Assembly (NCBI RefSeq): GCF_009758015.1
Contig: NZ_WSEL01000003.1
Coordinates: 744,001-808,000, forward strand
Source of the DNA: Ramlibacter pinisoli
GTDB taxonomy: Bacteria; Pseudomonadota; Gammaproteobacteria; Burkholderiales; Burkholderiaceae_C
DNA length: 64,000 nt
Direction of reading: 5' to 3'
Shown: in pieces, positions 51,794-60,449 of the stretch
Numbering within the stretch: position 1 is the first letter of the stretch
Layout of the letters: every line of letters begins with the position of its first letter
The notes under the pieces: model-generated
The model's input: the letters and a program-made list of their open reading frames with translations, nothing else
Told to the model about the DNA's origin: nothing
The model's database searches: none
Made by a program: the position numbers and the translations under genes

Positions 51794-52684
51794 GTGTTCC
51801 AGCTGTCCCACCTCCGCTGCTTCGTGGCGGTCGCCACCGAACTGCATTTCGGCCGCGCCGCCGCCCTGCTGCACATGACCCAGCCGCCGCTGACCCGGCA
51901 GATCCAGCTGCTGGAGCACGAGCTGGGCGTGCGGCTGCTGGAGCGCGCCGGCGGCAGCGTGCGGCTCACTCCGGCGGGGTCCGTCTTCCTGCGGGAGGCG
52001 GAGGACATCCTGCGGCGCGCCCAGGCGGCCACCATGGCGGCCCAGCGCGCCGTGCGGGCCGACGCCGGCTGCGTCACCCTGGGGTTCGTGCCGCCGGCCA
52101 GTTTCGCGTTGCTGCCCCGTCTGCTGGCCGCCTGCCGCCAGGCCCTGCCGGAGGTGCACCTGGCCCTGCGCGAGATGCAGACGGACGACCAGCTCGAGGC
52201 CCTGGGCGCCGGCCGCATCGAGCTGTCGGTGGTCCGGCCGTTCGCGCCGCGCAGCTTCGTCGAATCGGCGGTGCTACTGCGTGAACCCCTGGTGCTGGCC
52301 ATGCCGGCCGGGCACGCCCTGGCGGGAGCCGGCGCGGTGCCGCTGGCGGCGCTGGAGGGCCAGGCCTTCATCGAATACAGCCCCTCCGAAACACGCTACC
52401 TCTACGAGATGGTGGCCGGCCGGCTGCGCGCCGACGGCATCGCTCCGGTGGTGGTGCAATCGCTCAGCCACACCCACACCATCGTGTCGCTGGTCGACGC
52501 CGGCCTGGGCGTGGCCCTGGTGCCGCAGTCGGCCACCCGGCTGCGCTTCGAGGGTGTCGCCTTCCGCGAACTCGAGAACGGCGTCGGCCTGCACGCGGAG
52601 TTGCACCTGGCCTGGCGGCGCGCCAGCCGCAACGACCTTGTCGACAGGGTGCGCGGCGCGCTGCTCGCCGAATTCGGTTCCTGA
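51794..52684 (+). CDS. LysR-family transcriptional regulator
   Basis: 296 residues. The N-terminal winged HTH (HFGRAAALLHMTQPPLTRQIQLLEHELGVRLLER, residues 16-50) is followed by a periplasmic-binding-protein-like effector domain (LTPAGSVFLREAEDILRRA and GLGVALVPQSATRL). It is divergent from the DapA-like gene; the 104-bp intergenic contains a repeated ATCCAAA (near 51756 and 51779), a possible part of the operator. GTG start as read. Confidence 0.9.
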   Translation: MFQLSHLRCFVAVATELHFGRAAALLHMTQPPLTRQIQLLEHELGVRLLERAGGSVRLTPAGSVFLREAEDILRRAQAATMAAQRAVRADAGCVTLGFVPPASFALLPRLLAACRQALPEVHLALREMQTDDQLEALGAGRIELSVVRPFAPRSFVESAVLLREPLVLAMPAGHALAGAGAVPLAALEGQAFIEYSPSETRYLYEMVAGRLRADGIAPVVVQSLSHTHTIVSLVDAGLGVALVPQSATRLRFEGVAFRELENGVGLHAELHLAWRRASRNDLVDRVRGALLAEFGS

Positions 52685-52743
52685 ATGGCTGCGCAGCCCC
52701 GCGTGCATCCCGGCTTCCCGCCTTTCGCATTGCCAGTGAGACC

Positions 52744-53811
52744 ATGAACGCCATGACCACCCTCGCCCCTTCTCCGCGCATCGCCGCCGCCGCGCTGCGT
52801 GCGTTCGCCTCCCAGCTGCTGCAGACGGCGGGCCTGGCCGCGGACCGCGCCGGCGACGTCGCCGACATCCTGGTGGCCGCCGACCTGATGGGCCATGACA
52901 CCCATGGCCTGAACCTGCTGCCGGCCTACCTCGAGCACCTGGGCAACGGCACCATGGCCGCCACCGGCGAGCCCGAGGTCGTCGCCGACCGCCCTGCCAC
53001 GCTGACCTGGGACGGCCGCCAGCTGCCCGGCCAGTGGCTGGTGCTGCGGGCCCTGGACGCGGCCATCCCGCGCGCCCGCATCCACGGCACGGCCACGGTG
53101 GCCATCCGCAACGCACACCACATCGGCAGCCTGTCGGCCTACCTGCAGCGCGCCACCGACCAGGGGCTGGTGATGCTCCTGCATTCCTCGGCGCCCGGCG
53201 GCGGCAGCGTCGCGCCCTTCGGCGGCAGCACGGGCCTGTTCTCGCCCAGCCCCATGTCCATGGGGTGCCCCACGGAGGGCCTGCCCATCCTGGTCGACAT
53301 CTCCACCTCTATCACCACCAACAACATGGTGGTGCGGCTGCAGAAGCAGGGCCGCAGGCTGCCCAGGCCCTGGCTCCTCGACGGCCAGGGCCGGCCCACT
53401 GACGACCCGGCCGTGATCGGCGCCGGCGGCACCCTGATGCCGCTGGGCGGCGAGGACGCCGGCCACAAGGGCTATGGCCTGGCCTTGATGGTCGAGGCCC
53501 TGACAGCGGGCCTGGTCGACCGCGGCCGGCACCAGCCCGGCTTCAGGTTCAACAACACCGTGTTCCTGCAGATCCTGGACCCGCAAGCCTTCGGCGGCCT
53601 GCCCGGCCTGCGCGCCCAGATGGAACGGATCGCCGAAGCGTGCCGGACCAACCCGCCGCGCCCCGGCGGCCAGCCGGTGCGGCTGCCGGGTGAGGCGGCC
53701 CAGAAGCTGGCGGCGCAGCAGGAGCGCGACGGCGTGGTGCTGGCGCCCGGCATCCTGGACGCGCTGCGCCCCTGGGCGGAGAAATTCGCGGTGTCGGTGC
53801 CTGGCTGCTGA
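52744..53811 (+). CDS. Ldh2/malate-lactate dehydrogenase family oxidoreductase
   Basis: 355-residue NAD(P)-dependent dehydrogenase of the type II malate/L-lactate family. The signature DLMGHDTHGLNLLPAYL carries the catalytic His, RNAHHIGSLSAYL the second, and GHKGYGLALMVEALTAGL the C-terminal motif. It reduces or oxidises 2-hydroxy/2-keto acids such as ureidoglycolate, 2,3-diketogulonate or malate. With the DapA-like enzyme and LysR regulator it probably forms a keto-acid catabolic unit. ATG 52753 is an alternative start. Confidence 0.88.
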   Translation: MNAMTTLAPSPRIAAAALRAFASQLLQTAGLAADRAGDVADILVAADLMGHDTHGLNLLPAYLEHLGNGTMAATGEPEVVADRPATLTWDGRQLPGQWLVLRALDAAIPRARIHGTATVAIRNAHHIGSLSAYLQRATDQGLVMLLHSSAPGGGSVAPFGGSTGLFSPSPMSMGCPTEGLPILVDISTSITTNNMVVRLQKQGRRLPRPWLLDGQGRPTDDPAVIGAGGTLMPLGGEDAGHKGYGLALMVEALTAGLVDRGRHQPGFRFNNTVFLQILDPQAFGGLPGLRAQMERIAEACRTNPPRPGGQPVRLPGEAAQKLAAQQERDGVVLAPGILDALRPWAEKFAVSVPGC

Positions 53812-53825
53812 TCGACGGGCGACGG

Positions 53826-54671
53826 CTACTCGGGGCGTCTCGCCTGGACGAGCGCCTGCACGGCGAGCGCCTTCTCCATCAAACCGGGCGCGCCAACCCG
53901 GTCGGTCCATGCACGGAAGGACGCCGTGGGCCCGGTCCACCGCAACGCCTCCACGTCCCTGAACAGGGCGGCATCGGTCCTGAGGGTCGCGAGCCGCTTG
54001 AAGAGCTTCGCGGCTTGAAGGTCGTCGCCCAGGATCGTTGCCGGGAAGGCCTCGATGGCACCGTACTCGTTGAGTAGCCGTGCGGCGCTCACCGCGCCGA
54101 TCCCCCGGATGCCGGGGTAGCCGTCCGCCGCATCCCCCACCAGCGCCAAGAAGTCAGGGATCAGCTCGGGTGGAACGCCGAACTTCTCCCGGATGTCGCT
54201 CGCCGTGCGGATCTTGTTGGCCCTGCGGTCGACCTGGACCACCCGGTCGCCCCGCACGCACTGGGCCAGGTCCTTGTCGGGGGTCCAGATCAGGACCCTC
54301 TGCACGGCCGGCTCCTGGTCGGCCAGGTGTGCGGCGCTCGCGAGGGCATCATCGGCCTCGAGTTCCGTCATGGGCCAGACGACCACGCCCATCGCTGCCA
54401 GCCCCTCCTCGAGCGGCTCGAACTGGGCCCGCAAGGCGCGATCGATTCCCTCCCCGGTCTTGTACCCCGGCCAGAGCCGGTTCCGGAACGACTCGATCAC
54501 ATGGTCGGTCGCAATGCCGACGTGGGTCGTGCGGTTCTCGATCAGCTGCAGGGTTCCATTCAGGACACCAACGACGGCGCCGAACGGCCGGTCATCGCCC
54601 TTGGTGAAGCGGCGCAGGCCGTAGAAGTGGCGGAACAGTTCGTACGTCCCGTCGATGAGGTCGATGATCAC
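53826..54671 (-). CDS. Stand-alone 5'-3' exonuclease (FEN/PolI N-terminal domain family)
   Basis: 281 residues. Metal-binding acidic residues are in MIIDLIDGTYELFRHFYG, ELEADDALASAAHLA, WTPDKDLAQCV and LVGDAADGYPGIRGIGAVSA, the last containing the helix-hairpin-helix DNA-binding element. It equals the 5' nuclease domain of DNA polymerase I without the polymerase, like ExoIX/Xni types. It probably removes flaps or RNA primers. It is not clearly co-transcribed with its neighbours. Confidence 0.88.
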   Translation of the reverse strand: MIIDLIDGTYELFRHFYGLRRFTKGDDRPFGAVVGVLNGTLQLIENRTTHVGIATDHVIESFRNRLWPGYKTGEGIDRALRAQFEPLEEGLAAMGVVVWPMTELEADDALASAAHLADQEPAVQRVLIWTPDKDLAQCVRGDRVVQVDRRANKIRTASDIREKFGVPPELIPDFLALVGDAADGYPGIRGIGAVSAARLLNEYGAIEAFPATILGDDLQAAKLFKRLATLRTDAALFRDVEALRWTGPTASFRAWTDRVGAPGLMEKALAVQALVQARRPE

Positions 54672-54709
54672 CGTTGCGACGATACGCCACGGGAGGACGA
54701 AGCGGAGAG

Positions 54710-55927
54710 CTAGGCTGGGCGCGCGAGGAAGCGCCGGACCAGCTGCACCCAGTAGCTGGCCGCGATCGGCAGGATGGCGTCGTTGAAGTCGTAGCCCGGG
54801 TTGTGGACCATGCAGCCGCCGGTGCGGTGGTGCTCGCCCACGCCGTTGCCGACGATCAGGTAGCTGCCCGGGCAGCGCTCGAGCATGAACGAGAAGTCCT
54901 CGCTGCCGGTGAGAGGCGCCAGCTCGGGCAACAGGCCGTCCTCGCCCAGCCAGTCGAGCGCGACCTGCCGCGCGTAACGCGTCGACTCCACGTCATTGAC
55001 CAGGGCGGGATAGCGCCAGTGGTAGTCCACCTCCGCCGTCACGCCGAGCGTGGCCGCCTGCGACTGCACCAGCTGGGTGATGCGCTCGCGCAGCATGGCG
55101 CGGATCTCGGGGCGGTAGGCGCGCACGGTCAGCCGCATCAGCACGCTGCCGGGGATCACGTTCGGCGCATCGCCACCATGGATGGCGCCGACCGACACCA
55201 CCGCCATCTCGCGTGGGTCCACGTTGCGCGACACGATGGTCTGCAGCGCCACGATGATGTGGGCCGCGGCCACCACCGGGTCGGCGGCGAGGTGCGGTGC
55301 GGAGCCGTGGCCGCCACGGCCGGTGACCGTCACCGTGACGGAGTCCGAGGAGGCCATGAACGGGCCTTCCTTGAAGCCGAACTTGCCGGCCGGAAAGCCC
55401 GGCATGTTGTGCAGCGCGAAGACGGCGTCGCAGGGGAAGCGCTCGAACAGGCCTTCCTCCACCATGCGACGGCCGCCGCCCAGGCCCTCCTCGGCCGGCT
55501 GGAAGATCAGGTGCAGCGTGCCGTCGAAATCACGCTCGCGCGCCATGACGCGGGCTGCCGCCAGCAGGATGCTGGTGTGGCCGTCGTGGCCGCAGGCGTG
55601 CATCTTGCCGGGCACCTGGCTGGCGTACGGCAGGCCGGTGGCCTCCTGGATCGGCAGCGCGTCCATGTCGGCGCGCAGGCCCAGGCGGCGCGCGCCCCGG
55701 CCCAGCCGCAGCGTACCCACGACGCCGGTGCCGGCCAGGCCGCGGTGCACCTCGTATCCCCACTCGGACAGGCGGGCAGCCACCAGGTCGCTGGTGACGT
55801 GCTCTTCGAAGGCGAGCTCGGGGTGGGAATGGATCTGGTGCCTCAGCCTGACCATCTCGGCGGCGACATCGCGCACGGCGGGCAGCACCTTCTCGACGGA
55901 CTCGGCGGTTTCGATTTCGAACGACAT
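54710..55927 (-). CDS. M20 family amidohydrolase (hippurate hydrolase-like)
   Basis: 405-residue metallopeptidase. The di-metal site is seen in HACGHDGHT, the catalytic Glu pair in PAEEGLGG and ALHNMPG; the dimerisation-domain His is in GRGGHGSAPHLAADP. It cleaves N-acyl amino acids (hippurate- or IAA-amino-acid-type). It lies on the same strand as the acyl-CoA operon but 84 bp away, so linkage to that pathway is possible but unproven. TTCGAACGACATG shows no strong ribosome binding site. Confidence 0.88.
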   Translation of the reverse strand: MSFEIETAESVEKVLPAVRDVAAEMVRLRHQIHSHPELAFEEHVTSDLVAARLSEWGYEVHRGLAGTGVVGTLRLGRGARRLGLRADMDALPIQEATGLPYASQVPGKMHACGHDGHTSILLAAARVMARERDFDGTLHLIFQPAEEGLGGGRRMVEEGLFERFPCDAVFALHNMPGFPAGKFGFKEGPFMASSDSVTVTVTGRGGHGSAPHLAADPVVAAAHIIVALQTIVSRNVDPREMAVVSVGAIHGGDAPNVIPGSVLMRLTVRAYRPEIRAMLRERITQLVQSQAATLGVTAEVDYHWRYPALVNDVESTRYARQVALDWLGEDGLLPELAPLTGSEDFSFMLERCPGSYLIVGNGVGEHHRTGGCMVHNPGYDFNDAILPIAASYWVQLVRRFLARPA

Positions 55928-56011
55928 GGCGGCTTCCTTGGCACCAGTCTAGGTCACCCGGGGCCTGCGCGAGCTGAAGGCGGCCTCCGGATGCACAAAC
56001 GATCGTGGCGT

Positions 56012-56479
56012 CTAATCCCGCCCCGCCAGCATCCGCTTGGCCGTGTACGTCATCACCAGCTCGTTGCGCTGGTTGTAGACCTCGATGTCCGAATCGACGA
56101 TGGCGCGGTTGCCCTGGGAGGTGGGCCGGATGCCGGTGACCGTGACCACCGCATGGATGGTGTCGCCGACCCGCACCGGCGCCAGGATCTTCTGCGTCAG
56201 CTCGAGCATGGCCAGCCCGGTGCCCTGGATCATCGTCTGCAGGATGAAGCCTTCGATCAGGGCATAGGTCAGCGCGCCCGGGACCGGCCGGCCGCCGATG
56301 CCGGTGGACGCGCCCTCGGCCTCGATGAAGATCATCTCCAGCATGCCGGTCACGCCGATGAAGCCGACCAGGTCGGCCTCGGTGACGGTGCGGCGGTAGG
56401 TGCGGAAGGCCTGGCCCACCTGCAGGTCCTGCCAGTGGAAGCCCTGGCCGAGCAGGGGCAGTGCGTTCTTGTCGCTCAC
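56012..56479 (-). CDS. MaoC-family (hot-dog fold) dehydratase
   Basis: 155 residues. The hot-dog hydratase signature TVTEADLVGFIGVTGMLEMIF is present, as is the late strand VVTVTGIRPTSQGNRAIVDSDIEVYNQR. The Asp/His pair typical of R-hydratases is not obvious (TEADLVGF lacks the usual His), so activity may differ. Its start overlaps the CoA-transferase stop (56476-56479). It is the last gene of the LysR-flanked acyl-CoA operon and would hydrate or dehydrate a CoA intermediate. Confidence 0.8.
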   Translation of the reverse strand: MSDKNALPLLGQGFHWQDLQVGQAFRTYRRTVTEADLVGFIGVTGMLEMIFIEAEGASTGIGGRPVPGALTYALIEGFILQTMIQGTGLAMLELTQKILAPVRVGDTIHAVVTVTGIRPTSQGNRAIVDSDIEVYNQRNELVMTYTAKRMLAGRD

Positions 56480-57660
56480 AGGAAACCTCCTTGCCGGGAC
56501 GGCTGGGCGGGCTGGGCTTCATCGAGGCCCACCTCGCGCAGCAGTTCGCTCGTGTGTTCCCCCAGCCGCGGAGCCATCGTCACGGGCAGCGCCTCCCGGT
56601 CGATCCGCACCGGAGGCGCCGGGAAGCGCACCTTGCCCATGCGCGGGTCGTCGATGGTGCGGAAGAAGTTTGTGGCCTGCAGGTGCTCGTCGTGCTCGAG
56701 GTCCTCGAGCCGGTTGACCGGCGCGGCGGGAATCTCCAGCCGGTTGCACACGTCGAGCCACGCGGCCGTGCTGCGGGAGGCGACGCACTCGGCCGCCAGC
56801 TCGTAGAGCGCGGCAATGTTGCGCGTGCGCTCGGCCATGGTCGTGAAGCGCGGGTCCTGCGCGGCGTCGGGCCGGCCGGCCTCGAGGAAGAAGCGCTTCC
56901 AGTGGGCGTCGGTGTACGCCATCATGCAGACGTAGCCGTCGGTGGTGCGGTAGGGCTTGCGGTGCGTGGCCAGGACGCGCGGGTAGCCGGTGGCGGCCAG
57001 CGGCGGGTCGAAGTGGTGCCCGTAGTAGTGCTCGACCAGGTTGAAGGCGGCCATCGACTCGAACATCGGCACCTCCACGTACGACCCCTTGCCGGTGCGC
57101 TCGCGCGCGAACAGGGCCGCCAGGATCGCGTGCGTGGCCACCAGGCCGCAGGTCTTGTCGGCCGCGATCGTCGGGAAGTACAGCGGATGGCCCGCCTGCC
57201 GGTCCATCAGGTCGGCACAACCCGACAGGCCCTGGACGATGTCGTCGTAGGCCGGCCGGCCGCCGTACGGGCCGTCCTCGCCGAAGCCGTGCAGGCCCAC
57301 GTACACCAGGCGCGGGTTACGTGCCATCAGCGCGTCGGGCTCCAGCCCCAGCGCCTGGAGCTTCTGCGGCCGGATGCTGTGCATCAGCACGTCGGCGGTA
57401 TCGACCAGGCGCAGCAGCGCCTCGCGGGCTTCGGGCTTCTTCAGGTCCAGCACCATGCTGCGCTTTCCCCGGTTGACGCCGAGGAAGATGGCAGCCATGC
57501 CGGCTTCGGTGCTGGGGCCGGTGTTGCGCGTGGAGTCGCCCTCGGGCGGCTCGATCTTGATGACGTCCGCGCCGTAGTCGGCGAGGTTCTGGCTCGCGTA
57601 GGGCCCGAGCACGACGGCGCTCAGGTCGAGCACGCGCACGCCTTCCAGTGGCAGTCTCAT
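56476..57660 (-). CDS. Family III (CaiB/BaiF) CoA-transferase
   Basis: 394 residues. Family hallmarks are LEGVRVLDLSAVVLGPYASQNLADYGADVIKIE at the N-terminus, FLGVNRGKRSMVLDLKKPE, and GLVATHAILAALFARERTGKG following the catalytic Asp in DLMDRQAGHP. It activates a carboxylic acid by CoA transfer. It overlaps both neighbours by 4 bp (Bug stop 57657-57660, MaoC start 56476-56479), so the operon is tightly coupled. It probably performs the first step on the acid captured by the co-encoded receptor. Confidence 0.92.
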   Translation of the reverse strand: MRLPLEGVRVLDLSAVVLGPYASQNLADYGADVIKIEPPEGDSTRNTGPSTEAGMAAIFLGVNRGKRSMVLDLKKPEAREALLRLVDTADVLMHSIRPQKLQALGLEPDALMARNPRLVYVGLHGFGEDGPYGGRPAYDDIVQGLSGCADLMDRQAGHPLYFPTIAADKTCGLVATHAILAALFARERTGKGSYVEVPMFESMAAFNLVEHYYGHHFDPPLAATGYPRVLATHRKPYRTTDGYVCMMAYTDAHWKRFFLEAGRPDAAQDPRFTTMAERTRNIAALYELAAECVASRSTAAWLDVCNRLEIPAAPVNRLEDLEHDEHLQATNFFRTIDDPRMGKVRFPAPPVRIDREALPVTMAPRLGEHTSELLREVGLDEAQPAQPSRQGGFL

Positions 57661-58625
57661 TCGATGGTCACTCCGGAGGCCTTCACGACGGTCGCCCAGC
57701 GGGCGATCTCCTTCTTGACGTAGGCGCCGTACTCGGCGGGCGTGGAGCCCAGCGGCTCGGCGCCCTGCCCGGCCAGCTTGGCCTTGAGGTCGGGGTTCTG
57801 CAGCGCCTTGAGGATCTCGGCGTTCAGGCGGTCGACCACCGCCTTGGGCGTCGCGGCCGGCACCATCACGCCCTGCCAGGCGCCGACCTCGAAGCCGGCC
57901 ATGCCCGATTCGGCCAGCGTGGGCACGTCCGGGAACAGCGACATGCGCTTGGCACTGGTGACCGCCAGCAGCTTGATCCGCTTGTCCTTGATGAACTGCA
58001 TCACGGAGTTGATCGTGTCGGTCATGTACTGGATCTCGCCCGCGACCAGCGCCACGTCGGCCGGGGCGCTGCCCTTGAACGGCGCATGCACGGCATCGAT
58101 GCCATTGGCCTGGGTGAACTGGAACGCGCCCAGGTGGGTCACGTTGCCGTTGCCGGCGGAGCCGTAGGTCAGCTTGCCGGGGTTGGCCTTGGCATAGGCG
58201 ATGAACTCCTTGACGTTGTTGGCCGGCACGCCCGGGTGCACCACCAGTGCCAGCGGCACCACGGCCGTCAGCGCCACCGGCGCGAAGTCCTTCTCGACGC
58301 TGTACGACAGGTTCTTGTACAGCGCCGGGCTCAGCGTGATGGACGACGTGTTGTAGAGGATGGTGTAGCCGTCGGCGGGCGCGCGCGCCACGGCCTGCGC
58401 GCCGATGTTGCCGTTGGCGCCGCCCTTGTTGTCGACGACGACGCTCTGGCCGAGCTGCTCGGTCAGCTTCTGGGCCAGCACCCGCGCCACCAGGTCGGTG
58501 GGGCCGCCCGGCGGGAAGGGAACGACCATGGTGATGGGCTTGGCAGGCCAGGCCTGCGCGAAGGCGCCCGTGGTGGCGAACAGGGCCGAGGCGGCGCCCA
58601 GGAGGATGCGACGGGAAAGGAGCAT
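57657..58625 (-). CDS. Bug/TctC-family substrate-binding protein
   Basis: 322 residues with signal peptide (cleavage near AFAQA, residue 25). WPAKPITMVVPFPPGGPTDLVARVLA, VVVDNKGGANGNIGAQAVA, YGSAGNGNVTHLGAFQF and LLAVTSAKRMSLFPDVPTLAESG are hallmarks. It is embedded in the acyl-CoA operon, directly before the CoA-transferase (4-bp overlap), so its ligand is probably the acid that operon degrades. Confidence 0.93.
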   Translation of the reverse strand: MLLSRRILLGAASALFATTGAFAQAWPAKPITMVVPFPPGGPTDLVARVLAQKLTEQLGQSVVVDNKGGANGNIGAQAVARAPADGYTILYNTSSITLSPALYKNLSYSVEKDFAPVALTAVVPLALVVHPGVPANNVKEFIAYAKANPGKLTYGSAGNGNVTHLGAFQFTQANGIDAVHAPFKGSAPADVALVAGEIQYMTDTINSVMQFIKDKRIKLLAVTSAKRMSLFPDVPTLAESGMAGFEVGAWQGVMVPAATPKAVVDRLNAEILKALQNPDLKAKLAGQGAEPLGSTPAEYGAYVKKEIARWATVVKASGVTIE

Positions 58626-58638
58626 GGTGGTGTGCCGT

Positions 58639-59427
58639 TCAGGAGAATTTGGGGGCGCGCTTTTCCACGAAGGCCTTCACGGCCTCGTGGTGGTCGGGTT
58701 CCATGTGCGCGATGGCCTGGTAGGAGGCAGAGATCTCCAGCAGCGACTCCAGCGAGGACTGCTGTCCTTCGCGGATCAGCCGCTTGGTCATGCGCAGCAC
58801 GCCGCCGGGGTTGGCGGCGATCCTGCGGGCCAGCGCCAGCGCGGCATCCATCAGCTCCGCGGCCGGGACGACGCGCGACACGAGCCCGCAGTCCAGGGCC
58901 TGCTGCGCGTCCAGCGCCTCGCCGGTGAACGCCATCTCGGACGCCTTGGACAGGCCCACCGCGCGCGGCAGCAGCCAGGCCCCGCCGTCGCCCGGCACGA
59001 TGCCGACCTTGACGAAGCTCTCGGCGAACGTGGCCTTGTCGCTGGCGATGCGGATGTCGCACATGCACGTGAGGTCGCAGCCGGCGCCGATGGCGGGGCC
59101 GTTCACTGCCGCGATGACCGGCACGTCCAGGTGGTAGAGCGCCCTGGGGATGCGCTGGATGCCCTGGCGGTACTCCTCGCGGATCGTCTCCGGCGACAGC
59201 TGCTGCTGGAAGTACTTCTGCATGTCCTTGACGTTGCCGCCGCTGCTGAACACCGGGCCTTCGCCCGTGATGATCACCGCGCGGATGCTGCGGTCGGCCT
59301 GCACCTCGGCGCAGGTGGCCACGAACTCCTCGGCCGCCGTGTTGCCGGTGAGCGCGTTGCGCGTCTCCGGCTGGCTCATGGTCAGGACCAGGATGGCGCC
59401 TTCGCGCGTCTTCTTCAGGAAGCCCAT
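58639..59427 (-). CDS. Enoyl-CoA hydratase/isomerase family protein
   Basis: 262-residue crotonase-fold enzyme. Oxyanion-hole segments are SSGGNVKDM and GPAIGAGCDL; the usual catalytic Glu region reads ESFVKVGIVPGDGGAWLLPR. Asp in GDGGAW may replace one of the paired Glu residues, so the exact reaction (hydration, isomerisation or hydrolysis) is open. It is part of the acyl-CoA operon, between an acyl-CoA dehydrogenase and the Bug receptor. Confidence 0.9.
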   Translation of the reverse strand: MGFLKKTREGAILVLTMSQPETRNALTGNTAAEEFVATCAEVQADRSIRAVIITGEGPVFSSGGNVKDMQKYFQQQLSPETIREEYRQGIQRIPRALYHLDVPVIAAVNGPAIGAGCDLTCMCDIRIASDKATFAESFVKVGIVPGDGGAWLLPRAVGLSKASEMAFTGEALDAQQALDCGLVSRVVPAAELMDAALALARRIAANPGGVLRMTKRLIREGQQSSLESLLEISASYQAIAHMEPDHHEAVKAFVEKRAPKFS

Positions 59428-59439
59428 TCGTCTGTCTCC

Positions 59440-60438
59440 TCAGTCAACATCGGTGGTGGCGCGCACCAGGTCGAGGGCCAGGCCGTCGCGGCGGTCCACC
59501 AGTTCCTCGCCCAGCACCTCCTGCCAGTACGACTCGGACCCCGCGGCCTGGCGCCACGCATGCAGGCGGCGCGTGTACAGCTGCAGGTCGAATTCGGCGG
59601 TGAAGCCGATCGCCCCATGGATCGAGTGCGCCAGCCCCGCCACCTCCAGCGCGGCCTCGCTGGTGCGCGCCTTGGCGACCGCCACGCGCAGCCGGTCCGG
59701 CGCCGCCGTGGCACTGTGGCAGCCCATCTGGGCGGCCATCCGCGCTGCGAACGCGTGCTCCGCCATCACGCTCAGCTGGTGCTGGATGGCCTGGAACTTG
59801 CCGATCGGGCGGCCGAACTGCTGCCGCTCGTTGGCGTACTGCAGCGTCCGGTGGAAGGTGTCCATGAGGGCGCCCGACAGCTGCGCCGCCGCCGCGCAGG
59901 CCTGCAGGGCCTCCAGGTCGTGCGCGCCCGGGACCTGGCGTGCGCGCGACAGCGCCGCCTCGGTCCATTGCAGGCTGGCATCCAGCGCAAAGACGCCGGG
60001 CTCGCTCGCCGCCTGCGCCGTTGGCAGCAGCACCGTTGCCCCATCGATCGCGGTCAGCACCCAGTCGGCCACGCGGCCGAAGGATGTGAAGGCACAGCGG
60101 ACGCCGCCGGCCTGGCGCGACGTCACCGAGGCGATCGCGATGCTGCCCTGCGGTCGGTCCACGCCCGCCTGCGCGAGCAGCGCGCGGGCCAGCATGGTGT
60201 GCGCGAGCGGCACGGGCACGGCCTGCGAGCCGCACAGGGCCAGCAGCGGGAAGACGTCGGACAGCGCGAGCCCGGCACCGCCCTGGTCCTCGGGCACCAG
60301 TGCGTCGGCAAACCCGGATTCCTCCAGCTGGGCCCACAGGCCGGCGGGCGACTGCCCGGATTCCACCGCGCGCACGAGCTGCGGCGTGCACTGGTCCTGC
60401 AGCAGCTGCCGCAGGGCATCGGAGAGAAGGTCATCCAT
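59440..60438 (-). CDS. Acyl-CoA dehydrogenase-like protein, short subunit
   Basis: 332 residues, shorter than the usual 380-400. The central beta domain is reduced and lacks the classic SEPxAGSD signature, while the C-terminal helical domain (ALSRARQVPGAHDLEALQACAAAAQ, RQQFGRPIGKFQAIQHQLSVMAEHAFAARMAAQMG, HSIHGAIGFTAEFDLQLYTRRLHAW) is complete. Paired with the full-length dehydrogenase 11 bp upstream, it may form a heteromeric alpha2beta2 enzyme, as in steroid-type ACADs. That pairing is inference. Confidence 0.85.
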   Translation of the reverse strand: MDDLLSDALRQLLQDQCTPQLVRAVESGQSPAGLWAQLEESGFADALVPEDQGGAGLALSDVFPLLALCGSQAVPVPLAHTMLARALLAQAGVDRPQGSIAIASVTSRQAGGVRCAFTSFGRVADWVLTAIDGATVLLPTAQAASEPGVFALDASLQWTEAALSRARQVPGAHDLEALQACAAAAQLSGALMDTFHRTLQYANERQQFGRPIGKFQAIQHQLSVMAEHAFAARMAAQMGCHSATAAPDRLRVAVAKARTSEAALEVAGLAHSIHGAIGFTAEFDLQLYTRRLHAWRQAAGSESYWQEVLGEELVDRRDGLALDLVRATTDVD

Positions 60439-60449
60439 CTCGAGTCCTT